IMG/VR virus record: IMGVR_UViG_3300025000_000063 | Span: 64,001-128,000 of that record | DNA from: a virus | Strand: one strand, 5' to 3' | Length of the DNA: 64,000 nt | Part shown: positions 58,400-64,000 of the stretch, piece after piece | Layout: every line of letters begins with the position of its first letter | Numbering within the stretch: position 1 is the first letter of the stretch | The notes under the pieces: generated by a model | What the model saw: the letters and a program-made list of their open reading frames with translations, nothing else | What the model was told of the DNA's origin: nothing | Database searches by the model: none | Position numbers and translations under genes: made by a program

Positions 58400-59608
58400 T
58401 TATCCTCTTATTTTTATTTGTTTACAAATTTGATGCAACACTCTGTTGGCCTCCATTATTACTAAATGCCCAACCTCAACAGAGGTATCAATAAAAATCC
58501 TACAACCAGCTTCACGGGCCTTGTTACAAAAATAAAAATCCTCGCCTACCGGACGGCCGTTATGAACATCAAACTTGAACCAAGGAGGCTCAAGTTTGTC
58601 AAAAACGCTCATATTGATCAAAAGACATCCCGTGCCGGTTGCATCCACTTCTATCAGATCCCCGGAATACATTTCTGACTCAGGGACGCTTTCGTACTTG
58701 TCAAGATTGCCCCTCATGAAGATAGGATCAAACGGCGGATACCGCCTATGAACCCTTACCCCACAAATATCAACGTCATGGGCCGCAAGCTTATGGAGCA
58801 TGTCAACCGGATAAACCTGATCCGTGTCACACATCAACAAGTGACTTGCCCCTTCGTTCAATGCCTGGAAAACAAGGCTTTCTCTGGCTTCTGCAAGATT
58901 GCATGTCCAGGGGCCATGAGGTGTTTGGGGAACGAGCAAAGTATATTTTTCAGGCTTTGCCATGGTTTCAAATGAGAAAAAAAATTGAACCGGTAGAGTA
59001 TCGTTGACAAGAGGGAAGCCTATCGCCAAAAGACCGCCTTTCCGTTCCCTCTTTCTTCTGAAGTATGTGGCCCGGTCGATCTTAAATTTATCCCCGCCAT
59101 AAGCCTTCTCGTACCACTCATCAGACTCACCACCGTTTACCGGGTGGTCATGTTCGATAATGGCGTCGTCAGCATAGACCCATCGACCTTGTTCAATAGC
59201 GATGTCCTTGAGTTCGTCGTCCCCATAACAATGCAGGTATTCCGTTGAAAAGAAATTTCCCCCAGGGATATGCCCAAGGATTCTCTTGTCGGCCATCCAG
59301 TGAGCGTGGTCATTTCCTGGCGTGGTGTTAAATCCAACAACACCCCATCCATCAGGCAAGCTTTCCATTTTTGCCAAAGCATTTTGAAAGGCCCCGGCCT
59401 GAACAATCGTATCGTCGCCCAGGAAAACGACAATCGGCCTCGTGGTTCTGCCCGTCAACCTTTTAACCATCTTAGGACATCCGATACCAGCGACGTCAAT
59501 CCCGGTGATTATCTCAACTCCTGGACAATGTAACTCAATTGACTCGATGCACCGTTTAGCTTTTTCAAGCCGAACGATAGGAATAATGACTGATACCCGG
59601 TCAAACAT
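58400..59608 (-). CDS. Two-domain glycosyltransferase
   Basis: 402 aa. The N-terminal half is a GT2-like (GT-A) fold: VSVIIPIVRLEKAKRCIESI, then VVFLGDDTIVQAG and ADDAIIEHDHP. The C-terminal half is a second GT-A-type domain: TLLVPQTPHGPWTC, HLLMCDTDQVYP, DPIFMRG and PVGEDFYFCNKAREAG. It lies in the tail operon between neck and tail tube genes. It could glycosylate virion proteins or host surface sugars; the acceptor is unknown. Confidence 0.75.
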   Translation of the reverse strand: MFDRVSVIIPIVRLEKAKRCIESIELHCPGVEIITGIDVAGIGCPKMVKRLTGRTTRPIVVFLGDDTIVQAGAFQNALAKMESLPDGWGVVGFNTTPGNDHAHWMADKRILGHIPGGNFFSTEYLHCYGDDELKDIAIEQGRWVYADDAIIEHDHPVNGGESDEWYEKAYGGDKFKIDRATYFRRKRERKGGLLAIGFPLVNDTLPVQFFFSFETMAKPEKYTLLVPQTPHGPWTCNLAEARESLVFQALNEGASHLLMCDTDQVYPVDMLHKLAAHDVDICGVRVHRRYPPFDPIFMRGNLDKYESVPESEMYSGDLIEVDATGTGCLLINMSVFDKLEPPWFKFDVHNGRPVGEDFYFCNKAREAGCRIFIDTSVEVGHLVIMEANRVLHQICKQIKIRG

Positions 59609-60063
59609 TATTTCACCGCCCTTAAAATAAAATGTAAGTGATAGACCCTCATCATAGGATCTGTGAGCTTCCGTTTAAAATACTCAACTTCAAAATTTGC
59701 TTTTGTGTCGTAATATCCCCGGTAAACAGGATGACAGTAGTAGGCAAATCGCCCCTCTGTCCAAAAATTGATGTGTGTCGGGTCCATAAATGCCCCCTGA
59801 CCGTATTCAGCGTCAGGAGTGTGGGTCACAAATTGACACCCGCTCTTAAGAACCCGCCAAACTTCCTCCATGACAAAAGTTGTTGACAGAATCGGAATGT
59901 GTTCCAGAACATCAAAAGCCCTTACTTCATCGACGGAGTTATCTTCAAACGGAAGGCCCTTCGTAAAATCCAGAACTAAATCCGGATTTACCGATTCCCG
60001 ACAATCAATATTGATATACCCATCTGCTTTTTCCTTTCCACACCCAAGGTTTAGCTTTTTCAT
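59608..60063 (-). CDS. SAM-dependent methyltransferase
   Basis: 151 aa. LNLGCGKEKADGYINID (motif I and acidic loop), LPFEDNSVDEVRAFDVLEHI (post I and motif IV region), and EEVWRVLKSGCQF are hallmarks of class I, type 11 methyltransferases. Its TAA overlaps the glycosyltransferase ATG. The pair probably modifies one glycan or protein. Confidence 0.78.
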   Translation of the reverse strand: MKKLNLGCGKEKADGYINIDCRESVNPDLVLDFTKGLPFEDNSVDEVRAFDVLEHIPILSTTFVMEEVWRVLKSGCQFVTHTPDAEYGQGAFMDPTHINFWTEGRFAYYCHPVYRGYYDTKANFEVEYFKRKLTDPMMRVYHLHFILRAVK

Positions 60064-60455
60064 GATTTTTTATACCTACATTCATATGTTACAATAGCCC
60101 GATAAAGCTCGTTCTGAGCCCCGTCCCGGACCGTCTGATAATTCGTTCTTTCCATAATGACCGTTGTATAACCAGCGGCCGTGGGCCTTGCGTCATCATA
60201 TAAAACAATTAATGCGTTGTACGCCGTCATCCGTTTTGCATTGGTGTCAGCGTAAATATCAAATTGGACGGTAACAACTTCAAAACGCTCCCCGCCGAGA
60301 TAGTAATCTGGATAACCGGATACAAGAAAATAAGTAGCATAAGGCAAAGCGGTATTCTGCGGGGCCAGTTCAATATGAAGACCTCCGGGGATAGCCGCCT
60401 TTAAAGTGGTGTCTCCACTGTACTTTGAATATATGCCGGTTAAAATCTTATCCAC
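60060..60455 (-). CDS. Tail completion protein (DUF3168-like)
   Basis: 131 aa. IYSKYSGDTTLKAAIPGGLHIELAPQNTALPYATYFLV and RFEVVTVQFDIYAD match the DUF3168/tail terminator pattern, which caps the tail tube for joining to the head. It sits after the HK97 gp10-like gene, the usual order. Confidence 0.7.
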   Translation of the reverse strand: MDKILTGIYSKYSGDTTLKAAIPGGLHIELAPQNTALPYATYFLVSGYPDYYLGGERFEVVTVQFDIYADTNAKRMTAYNALIVLYDDARPTAAGYTTVIMERTNYQTVRDGAQNELYRAIVTYECRYKKS

Positions 60456-60648
60456 GTTTTATATAAAACCCTTCTATCTCCGCAGTCATTAGGTCATTAA
60501 CACTCGCCCGAGTAGATATCGAAGTAACTAAAAAATCTTTTCCATTCAATTTTATAGCCTCCTGATATAGCAAAGACCTCTGATACTCAGACATCTTCTC
60601 TGAAAACTCATCTGCCAAATGTGTCTCTTCCCAAGTTAAATCAGCCAA
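60448..60648 (-). CDS. Small hypothetical neck-region protein
   Basis: 66 aa (MADLTWEETHLADEFSEK...). It overlaps both neighbours by 8 nt. No family recognised. Confidence 0.6.
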   Translation of the reverse strand: MADLTWEETHLADEFSEKMSEYQRSLLYQEAIKLNGKDFLVTSISTRASVNDLMTAEIEGFYIKRG

Positions 60649-60856
60649 TTTTTCTTATCTCGATTTTCCCATAAACTTTTTTCTGAGGAATATTTTTCAT
60701 CCCTGGGACGAAGGCCTCAATGTCGTGGCACAACGCGTAACCCTCTTCCTCATCAGCCGTGTGGCAATGCCCCAATTCAACACCATCACAAAAAACCTTA
60801 TGACTGTAAGCTAAAAAAGAATATCCCATATCGCCTCTCATTACAGACAGTCTCAT
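60641..60856 (-). CDS. Small hypothetical neck-region protein
   Basis: 71 aa (MRLSVMRGDMGYSFLAYSHKVFCDGVEL...), overlapping both neighbours. No family recognised. Confidence 0.6.
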   Translation of the reverse strand: MRLSVMRGDMGYSFLAYSHKVFCDGVELGHCHTADEEEGYALCHDIEAFVPGMKNIPQKKVYGKIEIRKIG

Positions 60857-61029
60857 TTCTGATTCTCCAAAAACTTAACCTCGCACCCGCACCCCAACAC
60901 CTTACCAGCCAACCTCATCAATATTTTCGAAGCCCATATTCTAAGATAGAGTTTTTTCGAAACGCTGACTTCGATGATAATCGGACCAACTTTTTTAAAA
61001 CTCGTTATCTTTGTGTTTAACTTAGTCAT
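60853..61029 (-). CDS. Small basic protein downstream of the intein-bearing neck gene
   Basis: 58 aa starting MTKLNTKITSFKKVGPIII, rich in Lys/Leu, with CGCE near the end. Its ATG directly follows the stop of the neck gene (TAA-ATG) and its TGA overlaps the next ATG, both typical here. Confidence 0.55.
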   Translation of the reverse strand: MTKLNTKITSFKKVGPIIIEVSVSKKLYLRIWASKILMRLAGKVLGCGCEVKFLENQK

Positions 61030-62457
61030 TTAATCGTCCAATCCAAAAGTAGAAGGTGGTTTGGTGTACCCCGGTTCACTCATTTTTTCTGAGAGCTTAC
61101 GCTTTGCAAAAGCAATATTCTTATCAAGAGCGGGCTTCAGATACGGACGCGCCGGAGCCGGGTGAGGACCGCCATGACCGTGCTCTACCAACCACGAATT
61201 AGAAGTCAACACGCCGTTTGCAAAAAACGAATGGACCCCTTCTATAGACAAATCATAAAGCTTTGTCTGCCCTTTATCGTACCTTTTTTTTGTTAAAGAG
61301 ATAATGTGGGTGTTCTCGAAAAGATCAACATTCACAAATGTTGATATCCCGGGGTTGCAAGGGATGTAAAAAACGTTTTCAATAGGGTTAATATCTATCC
61401 CTTTAGCAGAATCCCCAACTATAAAATGTATGTGAAATATCTTAACGCCGTCTATCGCCTCTAAAATTTTTTTGTCCCGCTCGATGTCCTTTTTTTGATC
61501 CTTATGCCAGTATCCACCATCGACTTCATAAACAATGTTTTCATCTGGCAAATAAAAATCCAGAAATAAAGAGTTTACCTCATATTGAGACACGTACTTC
61601 CGGCCTCCGTCTTTTAACCAAGCTTCGACCTCTTTTTCAATCCGTGTTTGTTTCTGACCCCCCGCAAGCCTGTTAGGATGTAAACCAGGATTCTCCGATA
61701 TCATCTCAAGGCGTTTTACAGACATTCTTTTTTTAGATTCATCACTTCTTTTTGAACCTATATGCGGATTCATATCTGTAGCGTAAGCGGCATCTCGACA
61801 TTTTATCGTGCAGTACACAGACTCTTTTCTGGCCCTTATACCGTTAACACCAGAACCAAACATTTCACCGCAAAAAGCGCACTTTTTAGAACACCCAGTA
61901 CCTTTGTTTTTAGCCATTCTTTTTCTAATGAAAAGCTTATCGGTAAGAACGAGATCGCCCGCTTTTATCCATTGATTTTTACCCTCCCGAAAGACGAGCA
62001 TTTTATGGTCGTCTGTTACAGTGAGCTTGTGATGATGCTTACTGCACTTATTAACGTCGTATACGACCATATCTATCAGATCTGGCTTATCAACAGCCGG
62101 AAACGAGTGCTTGCTGACAACTGAACGATACTCACCAGTTTGAGTCAAAACTTTATCTCCGACTTTAACAGAAGATATTCCAAGGGGGCCTCTGTGCTCC
62201 GTTACAACCCTTGTATCACCTCCAAATATGCACTGCATCGCACCACGGCCGCCAGCTTTCACAATATACCCCCCACCCTCAAACTTACTCTTTTTAACCT
62301 TAATTGATTTTCTAAGGGCTCCAGTTTCATCTTTAAAAGCAACAGTCCGCTTGGCATCGACTTTGATCTGATCGCAAATCTCCTTGCACTTCTCGTCAAG
62401 ATGCTCCTCAAGCGCCTGTAAAAACTCGCTGGCGTCTATTTGAACTTTGACCGTCAT
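61030..62457 (-). CDS. HK97 gp10-like neck/tail-joining protein containing an intact intein
   Basis: 475 aa precursor from the ATG at 62457 (overlapping TAATG). N-extein residues 1-75 (VDAKRTVAFKDETGALRKSIKVKK) and C-extein 421-475 (SWLVEHGHGG, PARPYLKPALDKN) together make a 130-aa HK97 gp10-like protein. The intein occupies residues 76-420, just before the conserved LVEHG...RPYLKPA motif. Splicing would be needed for a working neck protein. Confidence 0.85.
   Translation of the reverse strand: MTVKVQIDASEFLQALEEHLDEKCKEICDQIKVDAKRTVAFKDETGALRKSIKVKKSKFEGGGYIVKAGGRGAMQCIFGGDTRVVTEHRGPLGISSVKVGDKVLTQTGEYRSVVSKHSFPAVDKPDLIDMVVYDVNKCSKHHHKLTVTDDHKMLVFREGKNQWIKAGDLVLTDKLFIRKRMAKNKGTGCSKKCAFCGEMFGSGVNGIRARKESVYCTIKCRDAAYATDMNPHIGSKRSDESKKRMSVKRLEMISENPGLHPNRLAGGQKQTRIEKEVEAWLKDGGRKYVSQYEVNSLFLDFYLPDENIVYEVDGGYWHKDQKKDIERDKKILEAIDGVKIFHIHFIVGDSAKGIDINPIENVFYIPCNPGISTFVNVDLFENTHIISLTKKRYDKGQTKLYDLSIEGVHSFFANGVLTSNSWLVEHGHGGPHPAPARPYLKPALDKNIAFAKRKLSEKMSEPGYTKPPSTFGLDD
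61198..62232 (-). mobile_element. Intact intein with EDxHD homing endonuclease
   Basis: 345 residues in frame. Block A is CIFGGDTRVVTEHRG, block B is LTVTDDHKMLV, and the C-terminus is LYDLSIEGVHSFFANGVLTSN followed by Ser+1. The penultimate residue is Ser rather than the usual His. The middle has a zinc-like CAFCGEMF...CTIKC, NUMOD-like helices, and a Vsr-like nuclease (LFLDFYLPDENIVYEVDGGYWH, ERDKKILEAIDGVKIFHIH). Confidence 0.88.
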
Positions 62458-62780
62458 TACAAGACCTCCGAGCAATGCAGAACCATATCCCCAGCCCTCT
62501 GATAATCTTCAACCCCGGTAATCCGGTATGTCTTTCCGCCATGCGTAACACGACATGAAGAATCAAGCCGCACGTCCCGCCTTACTCGGAGTTTAAATTC
62601 AGTCTTCATTTCAAGTTTTCCGGCTTCAATCCGTTCAGTTCCCCTCAAAGGTATATATTCAGCCCTGCACGGCGCTCCTGATAAATCTGACCATGTTTCA
62701 ACGGTTGCCCCCATGCCGTCCTGTGCAGTTGTCACAGACTGAATTTTTATACTCTGATCAAGTTTTCCTGCTCGAATCAT
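62457..62780 (-). CDS. Head-tail joining (adaptor) protein
   Basis: 107 aa. MIRAGKLDQSIKIQSVTTAQDGMGATVETWSDLSGAPCRAEY and GKTYRITGVEDYQRAGDMVLHCSEV have the pattern of the phage head-tail joining family. Located between the gp6-like connector and the gp10-like gene as expected. Confidence 0.82.
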   Translation of the reverse strand: MIRAGKLDQSIKIQSVTTAQDGMGATVETWSDLSGAPCRAEYIPLRGTERIEAGKLEMKTEFKLRVRRDVRLDSSCRVTHGGKTYRITGVEDYQRAGDMVLHCSEVL

Positions 62781-63374
62781 TTATTCCCCAAAATTAAAAA
62801 GGCGGTAAGGCCATAAAAGGTTCATAATATGCCCAGGTATTTGATCAACTGACTGATTGTTACCAACAATTATGCTTTCTCTATGGGCATACGCGTCGGC
62901 GACCATGATCAAAATAGCGGCTTTAATAGGGTACGGGACATTTGCCTCTGTGCCGTACCCGCAAACAAACTGAATATAAATCGGGTTTGAAGGATAAAGC
63001 GTTACTGTAGGCCAAAGCTTTTCATACCCCAGAACAACCCGGCCCGGATCTGAATCGATATCGACGATATAATCACTCGATGAAAACGTATACTCAACGC
63101 CATCAGAGCCTTTATACTTAACGCTCGTTACAGACTGCAAATTCCCAAACGGCAATAAAAAACGCGCCGTGGGCCATTCATCAGCAAACGCTTTCCATGT
63201 CTGTGTCAATAACTTCCGGTTAGTGATGTTTTCAGCTTGAGCGGTTGCAGACTGGATAAGACTTTCAAGATAAAAATCATCATCTGTGTTATCCCAAGTA
63301 ATATTGAGCTGCATTTTAACAAGGCCAATATCCACAACTGCTCCGGTCGGGGCCATCACCAATTTGGTTATCAT
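62781..63374 (-). CDS. Head-tail connector protein (HK97 gp6-like)
   Basis: 197 aa. VDIGLVKMQLNITWDNTDDDFYLESLIQSATAQAENITNRKL is the typical gp6-like DNA-packaging/connector start, with YIQFVCGYGTEANVPYPIKAAILIMVADAYAHRE in the C-terminal half. It forms the ring below the portal. Confidence 0.85.
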   Translation of the reverse strand: MITKLVMAPTGAVVDIGLVKMQLNITWDNTDDDFYLESLIQSATAQAENITNRKLLTQTWKAFADEWPTARFLLPFGNLQSVTSVKYKGSDGVEYTFSSSDYIVDIDSDPGRVVLGYEKLWPTVTLYPSNPIYIQFVCGYGTEANVPYPIKAAILIMVADAYAHRESIIVGNNQSVDQIPGHIMNLLWPYRLFNFGE

Positions 63375-63392
63375 TTCACATGCCCAAAAAAG

Positions 63393-63938
63393 TTAAGCAT
63401 TTAAAAAATACCCCCCGGCAACAACCGGGCGCCAAAGCACCGTTATGTCCGCAATCTTTCCAGCTCCAGCGGTGGCCCCGGAAATTGTCAACTGGATTTT
63501 CTTCGTTGCCGCCGTCACAGAAGGACCACGGTATACGCTGTAAAAGTTTCCGGTTAAATTGGCTTTAGCTCCGGCAGTACCGGATAAAAGAACGATGGGG
63601 GCCACATCATCTGTCTGAACTGATATGCCTGTAAAAGTGGCTACCGCTGAAAGATCATCAGGAATATGCACCGTAACGGCGTCTATAAATAGCGCCTGCG
63701 CCGTGGCGGTCATAACATCATAGGTATTGGCGGCTTGATTCAAAGAAATTTGTTTGTAATTAACCGTGCTTTCCGGCATAAAACTCTTTGGAACCCAGGC
63801 ATACCCATTGTAAATGAACATGAATCCGGTGTTGGTTTCAAAGAAAGTCGCCCCGGCTGCGATATCAGTTGTTGGTTTGGTATCTGTTGAAAGCCCTATG
63901 AATCTGTTGTTCATTGAGCCTATGGATTGAACGGTCAT
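63393..63938 (-). CDS. Hypothetical structural protein
   Basis: 181 aa, Ala/Thr-rich, beta-rich (FIGLSTDTKPTTDIAAGATFFETNTGFMFIYNGYAWVPK). AAAGGAGG lies upstream. It could be a capsid decoration or fibre protein; no family assigned. Confidence 0.6.
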   Translation of the reverse strand: MTVQSIGSMNNRFIGLSTDTKPTTDIAAGATFFETNTGFMFIYNGYAWVPKSFMPESTVNYKQISLNQAANTYDVMTATAQALFIDAVTVHIPDDLSAVATFTGISVQTDDVAPIVLLSGTAGAKANLTGNFYSVYRGPSVTAATKKIQLTISGATAGAGKIADITVLWRPVVAGGYFLNA

Positions 63939-63971
63939 TTAAAGCCCTCCTTTTTCAGGCGGTAAAATCAC

Positions 63972-64000
63972 TTATTTCTTCTTAGTGGCTTTCTTCTTAT
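63972..64000 (-). CDS. 3' end of a head gene, partial
   Basis: The window ends inside a leftward gene whose last codons read KKKATKKK then TAA. Lys/Ala-rich tails are seen on various head proteins; identity cannot be judged from nine codons. Confidence 0.45.

Overview
The window is most of the genome of a tailed double-stranded DNA phage, probably with a siphovirus-type long tail: it has a tape measure protein, a tail tube protein, an overlapping tail-chaperone pair and HK97-type neck proteins, but no sheath or contractile baseplate genes. The DNA is AT-rich and densely coded, with many ATGA/TAATG start-stop overlaps. The host is not identified. Two lipobox proteins, three Sec signal peptides and two peptidoglycan hydrolase-like proteins suggest a Gram-negative bacterium.

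Layout. (1) 1-7513, minus strand: head and packaging genes (small and large terminase, portal fused to a zinc-metalloprotease domain, Mu F/SPP1 gp7-like head protein, and the start of a further head gene cut by the window edge). (2) 7514-8017: divergent control region with a sigma70-like promoter, a structured leader and a canonical type III hammerhead ribozyme. (3) 8018-40151, plus strand: early and middle genes. These cover replication (UvsW-like helicase, primase, DnaB-like helicase, sliding clamp, DnaX-like clamp loader, PolA-type polymerase with its exonuclease in a separate uracil-DNA-glycosylase fusion, ssDNA-binding protein), recombination (RecA/UvsX, possible UvsY, endonuclease VII, Mre11-like nuclease, a Rad50/SbcC split into two genes), nucleotide metabolism (ThyX, dCMP deaminase, dATP/dGTP diphosphohydrolase-like), a probable DNA-hypermodification pair (radical SAM protein and a TET-associated-type glycosyltransferase), and a sigma-like factor. 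(4) 40144-64000, minus strand: neck, tail, fibre and lysis genes, with a glycosyltransferase/methyltransferase pair inserted. If the genome is circular or circularly permuted, regions 1 and 4 join across the window ends into one late operon, and the missing piece would hold the capsid protease/scaffold and major capsid genes.

The phage is rich in mobile and recoding elements. One intein is intact, in the neck protein. A second interrupts the radical SAM cluster motif and has lost two single bases, giving two -1 shifts. Both carry a Vsr-like (EDxHD) nuclease domain. A NUMOD3-type homing gene lies beside a duplicated 3' end of the Rad50 C-half gene. Two genes have an in-frame UGA, and the tail chaperone has a classic A AAA AAA slip site. 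A spaced promoter motif (TTTTTAAA, then TTGTATAAT with the -10 hexamer 25-26 nt from the first T) recurs on both strands and may be read by the phage sigma-like factor or the host sigma70.
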